Below are positions 18,225 to 26,391 of a DNA stretch of 35,186 nucleotides, piece after piece (the first letter of the stretch is position 1; each line of letters starts with the position of its first letter). Made by a program: the position numbers and the translations under genes. This DNA is from an uncultured Candidatus Melainabacteria bacterium. Its GTDB lineage: Bacteria; Cyanobacteriota; Vampirovibrionia; Gastranaerophilales; Gastranaerophilaceae. The stretch lies in assembly GCA_950096985.1 (NCBI GenBank), contig CATNBA010000016.1, positions 1 to 35,186 on the forward strand. The letters run 5' to 3'. The notes under the pieces are model-generated. The model searched no databases. It was not told the origin of the DNA and saw nothing but the letters and a program-made list of their open reading frames with translations.

Positions 18225-19060
18225 TGCCTTTCGGCTTTTTGAATATATATAAACCAGTGGGAATGACTTCGCATGATGTTGTTGCAGTTCTAAGACGGCT
18301 GACAAAAATTAAGCAAATTGGACATACGGGAACGCTTGATCCTTTTGCTGAAGGTGTTTTACCTGTTTGCATAGGTAAAGCTACACGTCTGATTGAATTC
18401 CTTGCAGATGATAAAGAGTATATTGCTACTGTTCAGTTTGGCGCATCAACCACAACTTATGATATTGAGGGTGAAAAAAACTTTATTTCAAATAAAAAAA
18501 TCTGCGCTGATGCAATTGATTTAAAACCGTTTAAGGGCGAAATTGAACAGTTCCCGCCTATTTATTCAGCCATAAAAGTTAAGGGTAAAAAACTTTATGA
18601 ATATGCGCGTGAAGGTAAAGATGTCAAAATCCAATCTCGTAAAGTTATGATTGAAAAAATAGAACTGAAAAGTTTTGATGAAAATCTACAGCAGGCTGAA
18701 ATTCTTATTAAGTGTTCAAAAGGTACGTATATTCGTTCCATTGCACATGACTTAGGGCAAAATCTTTCAGTTGGTGCACACCTTGTAAAACTTATACGTA
18801 CTCAGGCAGGAAAATTCAGGATAGAAGACAGTGTTGAGCTTGACGGGATTGATGTATCTGCTAATCTGATAAATCCTTTTGAAATGCTCGATTTGCCAAA
18901 ACTTGATGTCAATGAAGAACAGATTGAAAAAATTCGTCATGGAATGCCTATTGAAAATCAGGGGTATAGTGGTAACATTATATTAGCTTATGATAAAAAT
19001 ATTGTTGCCATAGCTTTGGCTGACGACGATAAGATAAAAGTTAAGAAAGTGTTTTTATGA
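18224..19060 (+). CDS. truB: tRNA pseudouridine(55) synthase
   Basis: Converts U55 of the tRNA T-loop to pseudouridine. The 278-aa protein opens GFLNIYKPVGMTSHDVV and carries the catalytic Asp39 in GHTGTLDPFAEGVLP. Further TruB features are FPPIYSAIKVKGKKLYEYAREG and KGTYIRSIAHDLG. The C-terminal part beyond residue 210 is a short PUA-like domain. It overlaps rbfA by 1 nt and the next gene by 4 nt (ATGA). Confidence 0.96.
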   Translation: MPFGFLNIYKPVGMTSHDVVAVLRRLTKIKQIGHTGTLDPFAEGVLPVCIGKATRLIEFLADDKEYIATVQFGASTTTYDIEGEKNFISNKKICADAIDLKPFKGEIEQFPPIYSAIKVKGKKLYEYAREGKDVKIQSRKVMIEKIELKSFDENLQQAEILIKCSKGTYIRSIAHDLGQNLSVGAHLVKLIRTQAGKFRIEDSVELDGIDVSANLINPFEMLDLPKLDVNEEQIEKIRHGMPIENQGYSGNIILAYDKNIVAIALADDDKIKVKKVFL

Positions 19061-19896
19061 AAAAGATTATTTTAATATTGATGTTACTGTGCTCTGTATG
19101 TTATGCTTCTTGTGAAGTACAGTGTCCTGCGCCGTATGGACTTACATCAGGTGTATCCAGATTTTTTAGTTCGGTCACCGGTCAAAACTTTCTTGCGGAA
19201 AGAATTGGTTCTGCATTATTAAAAAAAGCAATCAAAAAAAACATTGAAAGCGGGTCGATAAAAACAGATTTACAATCTTTTAGCGTAAGAGATTTAAAAG
19301 CGGGCAGGTTTAAATCTATTGAAATTAAAGGTAAAGATGTTAATGTTCAAGGAATTCATATTACATCATTTAATGTAAGAACATTATGCAATTTTAACTA
19401 TCTTGTTGATAATAAAAAAGGTGATGTTATTGTAAAAGAAGATATGCCAATGTCGTTGAATGTTGTTATTACAGAGGATGATTTGAATAAAACAATGGCA
19501 TCGTCCGATTATAAACGTCTTATAAATGATGTAAATACATTTGCAGGCGGACTTTTTGAAATAAGTTCAACTTATGTTAAATTAAAGCATAACAAAATGT
19601 ATTATGTAATAAAATATAATTTACCGTTTGTAAGAAAACCGAAAGAAGTTGTTTTAAGTGCAGGATTACGTGTTGATAACGGAAAAATAATGCTTGCTGA
19701 TACCGCTTTTTCCGGAAGCAATGCATCTCTTGATATAAATAAATTTTCTAAATTATTAAATTACATAAACCCGCTTGATTTTTCTGCAAAAATATTAGAA
19801 AATAAAGATGCAAAAATCAATATTCAAAAGGTAAAACTTGAGGATAAAAAGATTATGATTGACGGCAGGGTTACTGTTTTGAAAGATAAGGAATAA
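19057..19896 (+). CDS. Secreted DUF2993-like (LmeA-type) protein
   Basis: A 279-aa protein with an N-terminal signal sequence (MKKIILILMLLCSVCYA). The rest looks like the DUF2993 family, common in cyanobacteria and actinobacteria, whose member LmeA binds phospholipid in the envelope: paired beta segments (DLKAGRFKSIEIKGKDVNV, IHITSFNVRTLCNF), then MPMSLNVVITEDDLNKTM and later repeats of the same pattern. Cys near the cleavage site (YASCEVQC) makes a lipoprotein conceivable, but the lipobox is poor. It overlaps truB by 4 nt and precedes a GerMN gene, so the operon mixes RNA and envelope functions. The family match is by pattern only. Confidence 0.65.
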   Translation: MKKIILILMLLCSVCYASCEVQCPAPYGLTSGVSRFFSSVTGQNFLAERIGSALLKKAIKKNIESGSIKTDLQSFSVRDLKAGRFKSIEIKGKDVNVQGIHITSFNVRTLCNFNYLVDNKKGDVIVKEDMPMSLNVVITEDDLNKTMASSDYKRLINDVNTFAGGLFEISSTYVKLKHNKMYYVIKYNLPFVRKPKEVVLSAGLRVDNGKIMLADTAFSGSNASLDINKFSKLLNYINPLDFSAKILENKDAKINIQKVKLEDKKIMIDGRVTVLKDKE

Positions 19897-19900
19897 AATT

Positions 19901-20497
19901 ATGCGTAAAGACGAAAGAGTGTTTTTGGCTGTAACGGCGGTTATAATGGTTGCTGTATGTTCATTTTTGGCATTAAGAATGTTTTACCATAATGACGATA
20001 ATATATCTGGTCCGCTTTTGCCAAAGACAGAAACTCCGGATGAAAATCAGCAAAAACCTGAACCGGTTGAAAAAGTATATGTTAATGTGTTCTTTATAGG
20101 ACAAAATGATAATAGAGAAGAAGTTTATAAGGCAGTTAACCGCGAATATGATAAGGATGTTGACGGGTCTAAAATTAAGTTTGCAATAAATGCTCTTATT
20201 TCTGGTCCTAAACAAAATGAAAAATTAAAAGGTGTGTACACCGAAATCCCTGTTGGCACAAGAATTATTTCAATAAATGAAACTTCTGATAAGGTTGTTA
20301 TAAATCTTAACTCTGCGTTTGAGCAGGGCGGAGGTACAGAAAGTATTTATAAGAGATTAAATCAGATTATTAAAACTGCAAAGAGAAATACAACAAAGCC
20401 GGTATATCTTTATATAGAAGGCAATAAGGCAGAAGTTATAGGCGGTGAGGGAATAATGATTACTCAACCTCTCAATGAAAATTCTTTGGAAGGATAA
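19901..20497 (+). CDS. Membrane-anchored GerMN-domain protein
   Basis: A 198-aa protein with one N-terminal membrane helix (about residues 8-27), a Pro-rich linker (LLPKTETPDENQQKPEPVEK) and a GerMN domain from about 52 to 190. The domain shows VYVNVFFIGQ, IKFAINALISGP, YTEIPVGTRIISI, KVVINLNSAFEQGGG and IYKRLNQIIKTA, matching the GerM/LpqB-type fold of spore germination and cell-envelope proteins. No sporulation gene is seen here, so an envelope role is more likely than a spore role. It starts 4 nt after the DUF2993-like gene and abuts the HicB-like gene. Confidence 0.82.
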   Translation: MRKDERVFLAVTAVIMVAVCSFLALRMFYHNDDNISGPLLPKTETPDENQQKPEPVEKVYVNVFFIGQNDNREEVYKAVNREYDKDVDGSKIKFAINALISGPKQNEKLKGVYTEIPVGTRIISINETSDKVVINLNSAFEQGGGTESIYKRLNQIIKTAKRNTTKPVYLYIEGNKAEVIGGEGIMITQPLNENSLEG

Positions 20498-20761
20498 ATG
20501 AAAGATTTAGATTACTATTTAAACCTTGATTGGACTTTGATAGAAGGTACTGATACTGATTTTGACGGTAATACTTATCATTATATTGAGATAAAAGAAA
20601 TTCCGAGTTTTCTGTTTTGTGCAAAAACAGCTGAAAAGGCACGCGCAAGCTATAAAGAACAATTGAAATGGACTTTAAAAGTTATGTTGGAAAGCGGTGA
20701 GCATATAATTGAACCAGGTGAAGATGATGAAGAACCCGATTGGGAAAGTTTATGTCCATAA
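20498..20761 (+). CDS. HicB-like small protein without HicA
   Basis: An 87-aa protein resembling the partial RNase H fold of HicB antitoxins: LIEGTDTDFDGNTYHYIEIKEIP, then FLFCAKTAEKARASYKEQLKWTL, then LESGEHIIEP. This is the beta-beta-beta-alpha-beta pattern and EP ending of the family. It has no C-terminal DNA-binding domain, and no HicA toxin is next to it. The C-terminal tail is acidic (GEDDEEPDWESLCP). It starts right after the GerMN stop and ends 14 nt before pseudopilin 3, so it is probably co-transcribed with both. An orphan antitoxin or an adapted HicB-like protein is possible. Confidence 0.6.
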   Translation: MKDLDYYLNLDWTLIEGTDTDFDGNTYHYIEIKEIPSFLFCAKTAEKARASYKEQLKWTLKVMLESGEHIIEPGEDDEEPDWESLCP

Positions 20762-20775
20762 GAAAGGAGAATGTT

Positions 20776-21542
20776 ATGAAAATTTTTAAAAATTGTGTTT
20801 TCGGGGGGGGGGCACTTCTGTAGCTTTTACCCTTTCAGAAGTATTGATAACTTTAGGTATTATTGGTGTTATAGCTGCATTGACAATGCCGGCTTTGATT
20901 TCAAATCATAGAAAAAAAGTTTACGAAACTCAGTTTAAAGTTGCTCATTCGCTTGTGTCTCAAGCAGTTGATCAATTGGCAGAAGAAAAGTTTGACATCA
21001 ACATGTTTTACTGCGGTACTACGAGAAGAGATGCGACAGAAAATGCGTTTATAAAAGATTTTGCTAAATATTTTCAAGTCGTAAAAAGTGATTATAGTAA
21101 TTTGACATATCTTTTGACAAGATTAGGTTATCCAAAGGCCAATTTTAATCAATCAGGACCTGGTTGGAATAATTTTAACCCTGATGCTCATAATAATGGT
21201 GCAATATTTTTGAATAATGGTATGATGATTGCATCAAGCGGCTGTTGGTGGAGATCGATTTATGTGGATTTTATTGTCGATACAAATGGTGTAAAAGGTC
21301 CTAATAAATTTGGATATGATGTCTTTTATTTTCAAATAGGAAAGGATAACAGATTATATCCGTCATCCGGAAACTATGATTTGCAATCAAACACAAATGC
21401 AACAATGGAAAAATGCTGTAATTTTAAACAGGCAAATACTTGTTCTATACCTATGGATACTGGTGTATCATGTGCTTTGTATGCGGTTCAAAATATTTCA
21501 CCACACGATACCGGAAAAGGTTACTGGGAAAGTTTGCCTTAG
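20776..21542 (+). CDS. Pseudopilin 3, reading frame broken at a G10 tract
   Basis: A third intact-looking family member apart from the tract. The ATG at 20776 follows AAAGGAGA by 5 nt and encodes MKIFKNCVF before ten G; the ATG frame then stops at TAG 20821. With 11 or 8 G it reads GGGGTSVA|FTLSEVLITLGIIGVIAALTMPALI to 21542, about 255 aa. A TTG at 20793 in the pilin frame has no ribosome site. The C-terminal half carries VDTNGVKGPNKFGYDVFYF and several Cys (EKCCNFKQANTC). It lies just after the HicB-like gene with no obvious promoter of its own, and its stop overlaps the convergent four-winged-helix regulator by 4 nt. Confidence 0.75.
20803..20812 (+). repeat. G10 homopolymer (pseudopilin 3)
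   Basis: Ten G in the context TC-G10-CA, 27 nt after the ATG at 20776. The same length and phase error as in pseudopilins 1 and 2. Confidence 0.95.
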
Positions 21543-22669
21543 TTTTTATAAATTTCAGCATATTTCGGATTAACTGCTAACCATTTGAATGTTTGTTCAT
21601 CGGTTTGCGGAATGTCTATTACAAATGTTCCGCCATAACGTCCGCGAGAAAAGGCAAGATAGCCTTCGCGTGACAGGTTATGGAATGCTTTTCTTATTGT
21701 ATTCGGGCTTAAATCAAGCTGTTTCGAAAGTTCATTTATTGATGGAAGTTTTGCTCCGATTTCATAATTCTCGGCAATCATTTTTTTGATATGGTTTTGT
21801 GTTCTTTCATAATAATAAAAAGCTGTTTCGGGAGCTGATGCAAAAATCGAAGTTTCAGGTTTTTCCGAAACTTTTGCCTCATACGGCATTTTTAAAACAG
21901 TTGTGCCGTAGCGTCCTCGTCGTGCAAGAAGTATTCCTTCATCGATTAAAACCTTTAAGGCATCATGAATTGTTTTTATACTTACTGATAATTCTTTGGA
22001 AAGTTCTGCATGTGCAGGAATTTTATCACCTGTTTTAAGGTTTTTAGTGATGTAATTTTTTAAATCACTTTCTACCTTTTTAACAAGTGTGCTATGTTCT
22101 TCGTTTTTTTCTTCAACTGAAAAATTTGTAGAAATTATTTTCCAGCCGTTTTCGTTGGAATTTTTGAATTTATGTTCAAGAATATTAATTGTACCGAGAT
22201 ATTCCAATGCAAGTCTTGTTGTATTTGCGGAACATCCTATAGCATTAGAAATTATTCTTGATGACGGCAGGTTATCCCCGTTTTTTAAATTATTATCTAT
22301 AATATATTTTTTTATTGCATTAATTGCTATTTCACGTTTAGAAGTAAGTTTTCGCATACTTCCTTCATTGCTGCCTTTTACAATCGTACCTATGCATTGT
22401 TTTGATTCCACAAACCCTAAGTCTTCAATATATCTCAATGCGTTTTGAATTGTTCCTATACTTACTCCTAAAAGGTATGCAAGATCCGGTTTTGACGGCA
22501 GTAATGTATTTGGCTTAACGGCTTTATTTGTTTGGATTACATTTGTAAGCCATTTACCTATAGTAATCGCTTTTGATTCTTTTATGTTTTTTAAATCTGG
22601 CAGTGAAGAGTTGATATCACTAACCTTTATTTGTTCTAATTCAGATTTTTGCGGAAGAATATATTTCAT
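21539..22669 (-). CDS. Regulator with four GntR-type winged helices
   Basis: A 376-aa protein built almost entirely of four GntR-like winged helix-turn-helix domains, at about 34-98, 112-180, 195-260 and 286-352. Each has the LPS/IPA...LS..L.VS..TI..AL..L...G signature: LLPSKPDLAYLLGVSIGTIQ, NLPSSRIISNAIGCSANTTR, KIPAHAELSKELSVSIKTIH and KLPSINELSKQLDLSPNTIR. Domains 1, 3 and 4 end with a GT.V wing. No FadR, HutC or aminotransferase effector domain is present. The ATG at 22669 is 6 nt after GAGGT, while ATG 22675 would abut it. It is divergent from panC, which it may control, and convergent with pseudopilin 3. Targets are unknown. Confidence 0.85.
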   Translation of the reverse strand: MKYILPQKSELEQIKVSDINSSLPDLKNIKESKAITIGKWLTNVIQTNKAVKPNTLLPSKPDLAYLLGVSIGTIQNALRYIEDLGFVESKQCIGTIVKGSNEGSMRKLTSKREIAINAIKKYIIDNNLKNGDNLPSSRIISNAIGCSANTTRLALEYLGTINILEHKFKNSNENGWKIISTNFSVEEKNEEHSTLVKKVESDLKNYITKNLKTGDKIPAHAELSKELSVSIKTIHDALKVLIDEGILLARRGRYGTTVLKMPYEAKVSEKPETSIFASAPETAFYYYERTQNHIKKMIAENYEIGAKLPSINELSKQLDLSPNTIRKAFHNLSREGYLAFSRGRYGGTFVIDIPQTDEQTFKWLAVNPKYAEIYKN

Positions 22670-22734
22670 GCACATACCTCACTAATGATACACTATTTAT
22701 AAAAAAACAGCAAATATTTTTTTGCGGTTTTGTG

Positions 22735-22763
22735 AAGACAAATTTACATAATTGTGATATAAT
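22735..22763 (+). promoter_or_regulatory. Extended -10 promoter for panC
   Basis: AAGACA (22735-22740), a 17-nt spacer and TATAAT (22758-22763) preceded by TGA, forming TGATATAAT. It lies in the divergent gap shared with the four-winged-helix regulator. Confidence 0.6.
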
Positions 22764-22786
22764 TCATTAAGAAAGAGAGTAAATAT

Positions 22787-23650
22787 ATGCTTATTCATAC
22801 TATAGCTGAAGTTCGTGAAAAGGTTAGAGAGTGGAAAAGAGATGGCCTGACAGTAGGACTTGTACCTACAATGGGTGCTTTACATGACGGTCATAAAAGT
22901 CTTATAGAAAAATCTGTAGCAAAATGTGACAAAACTGTTGTTTCTGTATTTGTAAATCCTATTCAGTTCTGTCCCGGTGAAGATTTGGATAAATATCCGA
23001 GAACATTGGATGCTGACGAAAAATTATGCACAGATGCGGGTGTTGATATTGTTTTTTCACCATCTGCAAAAGAGATGTACGGTGAAGGGCATATAATGTC
23101 AAATGATTTTTTGACATACGTAATACCGCCTTATTTTTATGCAGATAAACTTTGCGGGAAATCCCGTGTAGGACACTTTGACGGGGTTTGTACGGTTGTA
23201 AACAAATTATTTAATATAGTTCAACCTGATTTTGCATTTTTTGGAGAAAAAGACAGGCAGCAATTAATAATTCTCAAAAAAATGGTTAAGGATTTGAATA
23301 TTCCTGTAGAAATTATTTCTTGTCCTATTGTAAGAGAAGAAAGCGGTCTTGCTCTTTCATCAAGAAATAAATATTTGTCTGAAGATGATAAATCTGAGGC
23401 GCTTGTTTTAAGCAAAATTTTGTTTAATATTCAAGCTTGTTACAAAAACGGAATAACTGATGTAAGGGCATTGAGTGAAACTGCATATTCTTATTTAAAT
23501 GAAAGACATTCTCTTGAATATTTGGAATTTAGAGATGCTGATGATTTGGAAGAAAAAACAAATGCTGATGATAATACAGTTGTATTCATCGCGTTAAAAA
23601 TTGGAAATGTAAGATTAATTGATAACATTACATTGAGGAATTTATGCTGA
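22787..23650 (+). CDS. panC: Pantothenate synthetase
   Basis: ATP-dependent condensation of pantoate with beta-alanine, the last step to pantothenate and so to coenzyme A. The 287-aa protein has the HIGH-like VPTMGALHDGH at 26-36, VFVNPIQFCPGEDLDKYPRT, the FDGVCTVVNKLFNIVQPDFAFFGEKDRQQ segment and the KMSKS-equivalent ALSSRNKYL. No panB or panD lies nearby. The last 7 nt overlap the following membrane-protein gene. Confidence 0.96.
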   Translation: MLIHTIAEVREKVREWKRDGLTVGLVPTMGALHDGHKSLIEKSVAKCDKTVVSVFVNPIQFCPGEDLDKYPRTLDADEKLCTDAGVDIVFSPSAKEMYGEGHIMSNDFLTYVIPPYFYADKLCGKSRVGHFDGVCTVVNKLFNIVQPDFAFFGEKDRQQLIILKKMVKDLNIPVEIISCPIVREESGLALSSRNKYLSEDDKSEALVLSKILFNIQACYKNGITDVRALSETAYSYLNERHSLEYLEFRDADDLEEKTNADDNTVVFIALKIGNVRLIDNITLRNLC

Positions 23651-24552
23651 AGTTTTATAAAATACTGATAAAATTATCTGAATTACTGTTAAATATCATG
23701 TTTGTATTGCAAATTGGACTAATGGTTACCGTATTTATAACAGCAGCATTTTGGTTTTTTGATTTAATTGGTTCTTCTGCATTTGAATTTGCAAGGCCTT
23801 TTGCAGAAGGTATTTCGGATTTTGTACGATTATTTTATCATGAAGATATTGAAATCGGCGGTCAGTACATTGATGGCTCGTTATTACTTTTTGATATATT
23901 AGCCTTGGTTGCAGTATTTCTAATTACAAAATCAAAATTTTATATTTACAGAGGAATTGAATGTATTGAGCATTTAATAAGAGTTTGTCTGAACGAATAT
24001 GAAGAAAAATTTAATCAGGAACTTCGCCAAGAGGCAGAGGATAGAATTAAGCAGTGTAATAATGTTGCGCTTTTAGTTCAGTTTGAAGTAAAAAATATGT
24101 ATGTAGATTATGAACAGGTTAATGCTAAGGAAAAAGAAAATGAAGCATTTAAAATATTTTATTCTGCATTAAAATCTCTCGGTGGATGTAAATTTGCAAA
24201 AACAGACGATAAAATGCTAATTTTGATGGACAATTTTTCAAGAGTTGACAATCTTTTAAATTTTGTTGAAATGACAATCGATAAAATTAGAGCAAATATG
24301 AAAAAAGATAAATGGGCATTAATCAGCTACACTGCCGTTGAAGTCTATAATCAAAAGTCAGATTTTAAATCATTAGTTTATCCGGTTTTAGAAAAGATAA
24401 TTAGTTTACATCATAAAAACGAAATATTATGCCTGGGTAATTTTAATTTAAGATATCAATTAAATTCCGAGCAAATTTACACATTATTTTTAAAGGGTTC
24501 TTATAATATAATGGACGATTGTGATGTGTACGGTTTGGTTAAGAAAAATTAA
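23644..24552 (+). CDS. Membrane protein with a degenerate cyclase-like domain
   Basis: A 302-aa protein with two hydrophobic segments (about 13-42 and 80-97), then a coiled or amphipathic stretch and a cytoplasmic domain from about 140. That domain looks to me like a worn class III nucleotidyl cyclase fold: VALLVQFEVKNM, then SLGGCKFAKTDDKMLILMD where GG...K..GD..L normally lies, and near the end IYTLFLKGSYNIMDDCDVYGL, which resembles the usual LKG....VY ending. The metal-binding Asp residues are not clearly conserved, so activity is unlikely. It overlaps panC by 7 nt and is followed by the rplJ promoter. Confidence 0.6.
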   Translation: MLKFYKILIKLSELLLNIMFVLQIGLMVTVFITAAFWFFDLIGSSAFEFARPFAEGISDFVRLFYHEDIEIGGQYIDGSLLLFDILALVAVFLITKSKFYIYRGIECIEHLIRVCLNEYEEKFNQELRQEAEDRIKQCNNVALLVQFEVKNMYVDYEQVNAKEKENEAFKIFYSALKSLGGCKFAKTDDKMLILMDNFSRVDNLLNFVEMTIDKIRANMKKDKWALISYTAVEVYNQKSDFKSLVYPVLEKIISLHHKNEILCLGNFNLRYQLNSEQIYTLFLKGSYNIMDDCDVYGLVKKN

Positions 24553-24560
24553 CTAACTGC

Positions 24561-24588
24561 TTGATTTTATTTTATTTTTTGATATTAT
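24561..24588 (+). promoter_or_regulatory. Promoter for rplJ-rplL
   Basis: TTGATT (24561-24566), a 16-nt spacer and TATTAT (24583-24588) preceded by TGA. It gives a leader of roughly 190 nt before rplJ. Confidence 0.65.
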
Positions 24589-24597
24589 AAAAACATA

Positions 24598-24690
24598 CCG
24601 CAGACAGTTAGTAAGCGTCAAAAGTGTAAAACTTTTAAATGCTTTTAAACCACCAGCTAACCGAGGTTAAACAGTCGAAATATTAATAGA
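24598..24690 (+). ncRNA. Ribosomal protein L10 leader
   Basis: The segment has the layout of the L10 autoregulatory leader: CCGCAGACAGTTAG... and ...CCACCAGCTAACCGAGGTT, with GTTAG (24607-24611) pairing with CTAAC (24657-24661) around an inner hairpin AAAAGT-GTAAA-ACTTTT (24620-24636). In this class L10(L12)4 binds the leader and represses its own operon. The assignment rests on these motifs and on rplJ following directly. Confidence 0.7.
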
Positions 24691-24712
24691 TTTGTTTGAT
24701 TTTGCGGTCTAA

Positions 24713-24771
24713 TTGTGTAAAGATGCAAAATCTTTTTTGTATATTTACAGGTCGGTCAGAAAATTACACAA
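24713..24771 (+). promoter_or_regulatory. Attenuator-like hairpin and stem beside the rplJ ribosome site
   Basis: AAAGAT-GCAAA-ATCTTT followed by TTT (24719-24738) looks like a weak terminator. The arms TTGTGTAA (24713-24720) and TTACACAA (24764-24771) pair perfectly and end one nucleotide before AAAGGAG (24773-24779). The two folds overlap and are probably exclusive, which suggests a switch. Confidence 0.45.
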
Positions 24772-24785
24772 CAAAGGAGCTAAAC

Positions 24786-25307
24786 ATGGCAACAAAAGCT
24801 TTTAAATCTGAAAAAATAGATGTTATTAAAGCAAAAGCAGAAAAAGCCCAGGTAGCTATTTTAACTGAATATAAAGGTTATTCTGTAGAAGAAATCACTA
24901 ATTTAAGACGTGCTTTACAAAAAGACGGCGGTGATTACATGGTAACTAAAAATACTTTGGCTAAAATCGCTTTCAAGGGTACTGATTTTGAAGTCCTTAC
25001 TGAAGCTTTAACAGGACCTATCGCTATTGCGTTTGGTTTTGAAGATCAGGTAAGCCCTGCAAAAGCAGTTGCAAAATTTATTAAAGAATCTAAAAAAGGA
25101 GCAATCCTTGGCGGTGCTTTAGACGGTAAATTGTTATCAGCACAAGAAGCAGAAGCATTATCTAAACTTCCTTCAAAAGAAGAACTTATTGCGAAAATTC
25201 TTGGTTCTATCAATTCACCTGCTTCAGGTATCGTTGGATCTGTTAATGCAGTTATGGCACAACTTACAAGAGCTATGGCAGCAGTTAGAGATCAAAAAAG
25301 TGCTTAA
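24786..25307 (+). CDS. rplJ: 50S ribosomal protein L10
   Basis: The 173-aa base of the ribosomal stalk, binding 23S rRNA with its N-terminal domain and L7/L12 dimers with its C-terminal helix. Typical segments are AILTEYKGYSVEEITNLRRAL, YMVTKNTLAKIAF and the C-terminal LTRAMAAVRDQKSA. The ATG at 24786 has AAAGGAG 6 nt before it; an upstream in-frame alternative start near 24696 would fall within the structured leader and is rejected. rplL follows 49 nt later. rplK and rplA, which often precede, are not here. Confidence 0.96.
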   Translation: MATKAFKSEKIDVIKAKAEKAQVAILTEYKGYSVEEITNLRRALQKDGGDYMVTKNTLAKIAFKGTDFEVLTEALTGPIAIAFGFEDQVSPAKAVAKFIKESKKGAILGGALDGKLLSAQEAEALSKLPSKEELIAKILGSINSPASGIVGSVNAVMAQLTRAMAAVRDQKSA

Positions 25308-25356
25308 TTTTTGCACTAACAATTAGTACACAACTAAAATTTAAAGGAGAAAAATA

Positions 25357-25731
25357 ATGAGTAACGTAGAAACAATTTTAGAATCAATTGAAAAATTAAC
25401 TTTGTTAGAAGCAGCTGAATTAGTTAAAGCTATGGAAGAAAAATTCGGCGTATCAGCAGCAGCTCCTGTAGCTGTAGCAGCAGCTCCTGCAGCTGCTGGT
25501 GAAGCAGCAGCTGAAGAAGCATCTGAAGTTAACGTAATCTTGGCATCAGCTGGTGCTAACAAAATCGCTGTATTGAAAGAAGTTCGTGCTATTACAGGTC
25601 TTGGCTTGAAAGAAGCTAAAGATTTAGTAGACGGCGCTCCTAAAGCAGTTAAAGAAGGCGTTAAAAAAGAAGATGCAGAAGCTATCAAAAAACAACTTGA
25701 AGCTGCTGGCGCAACTGTTGAAATCAAATAG
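25357..25731 (+). CDS. rplL: 50S ribosomal protein L7/L12
   Basis: The 124-aa stalk protein that recruits translational GTPases. The N-terminal dimerisation domain is [26 protein letters not shown], followed by an Ala-rich hinge (about 33-55) and the factor-binding C-terminal domain with [39 protein letters not shown] precedes the ATG. A small hairpin ACTAA-CAA-TTAGT (25315-25327) lies in the gap after rplJ, and a strong terminator follows. Confidence 0.97.
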   Translation: MSNVETILESIEKLTLLEAAELVKAMEEKFGVSAAAPVAVAAAPAAAGEAAAEEASEVNVILASAGANKIAVLKEVRAITGLGLKEAKDLVDGAPKAVKEGVKKEDAEAIKKQLEAAGATVEIK

Positions 25732-25750
25732 TTCGACAATTGATAAATTT

Positions 25751-25781
25751 AAAAAGCACTCACTTATGTGGGTGCTTTTTT
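25751..25781. terminator. Bidirectional terminator after rplL
   Basis: AAAAAGCACTCAC, loop TTAT, GTGGGTGC-T6. With A and T tracts on either side it can also end the minus-strand nuclease transcript, whose stop codon lies at its edge. Confidence 0.85.
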
Positions 25782-26391
25782 ATATACAAATTTTTCTATA
25801 TTCGCAAAATTCACATTTTTTTGAATGCTCAACACTTGGTTTGGCGTTCTTTATTTTGTTACACATTTCAAGGATTGGCTTTTCATAATCTTTGTCAAAA
25901 TCTATTACACAGTTTTGATTGTTTTTAAGATCAATATATACAAATTTTATATTGTTGCCGAATTTTTTTGATGCACAAAGTAAATATACCATTGTTTGGA
26001 AATCATATTCCGGATTTTTTGGAATTTGTCCTGTTTTATAATCCAAAATATAATAATAGTTTTCATCTTTAACAAGTGCATCTAAACGGCCGCCAATCCA
26101 ATATTCTCCAACTTTACAGGAAAGATTATATTCAGATGCTACGTAAGTCTTTTGAAAAAATTCGTTTTGTTTCAAATTCTCCCAAATTTTAAGTTCATCC
26201 TCATCTAATGCGGTTTCAAGCTTTGAGATATCATCACCGCGTAAGTAATAATTTGCCAGTGCGTGAATTTTTTTTCCTTTTTCAAAGTGTGAACTTTTTT
26301 GCGGCATGGAAATTTTTTGAACATATTTGAACAAATATTTTTGTGGACAAGTTTCAAATGTTTTAAGCATGTTAGGTGAAAAATTAGTCAT
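25780..26391 (-). CDS. PD-(D/E)XK nuclease with Fe-S cysteines (RecB/Cas4-like)
   Basis: A 203-aa single-domain nuclease of the RecB/AddB-C-terminal/Cas4 type. The catalytic core shows GGRLDALV (Asp104), ILDYKTG (Asp117 and Lys119) and QTMVYLL (Gln132, Tyr136). Four Cys in the spacing Cys15 ... Cys193-x2-Cys196-x5-Cys202 match the iron-sulfur staple of AddB, Cas4 and Dna2. There is no cas1/cas2 or repeat array nearby, so a role in CRISPR adaptation is not supported. Its start overlaps the end of the tandem-helicase gene by 8 nt, so the pair most likely works as a helicase-nuclease on DNA ends. Confidence 0.85.
   Translation of the reverse strand: MTNFSPNMLKTFETCPQKYLFKYVQKISMPQKSSHFEKGKKIHALANYYLRGDDISKLETALDEDELKIWENLKQNEFFQKTYVASEYNLSCKVGEYWIGGRLDALVKDENYYYILDYKTGQIPKNPEYDFQTMVYLLCASKKFGNNIKFVYIDLKNNQNCVIDFDKDYEKPILEMCNKIKNAKPSVEHSKKCEFCEYRKICI

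Noticed and set aside
19901-20497. Sporulation locus
   Set aside because: The GerMN domain alone is not evidence of sporulation; it also occurs in envelope proteins, and no spore genes are present here.
20498-20761. Complete HicAB toxin-antitoxin system
   Set aside because: Only the HicB-like half is seen; the adjacent ORFs are a GerMN protein and a pilin.
24696-24785. N-terminal extension of L10 from about 24696
   Set aside because: The extra residues fall in the structured leader, are not L10-like, and the ATG at 24786 has a proper AAAGGAG.
25341-25739. 132-aa open frame antisense to rplL
   Set aside because: It is a low-complexity Ala/Ser shadow of the Ala-rich hinge of L7/L12, with no ribosome site and a position spanning the real gene exactly.
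25780-26391. Cas4 and a CRISPR locus
   Set aside because: The Fe-S nuclease resembles Cas4, but there is no cas1 or cas2 and no repeat array in the window, and it overlaps a helicase gene, which fits end-processing better.
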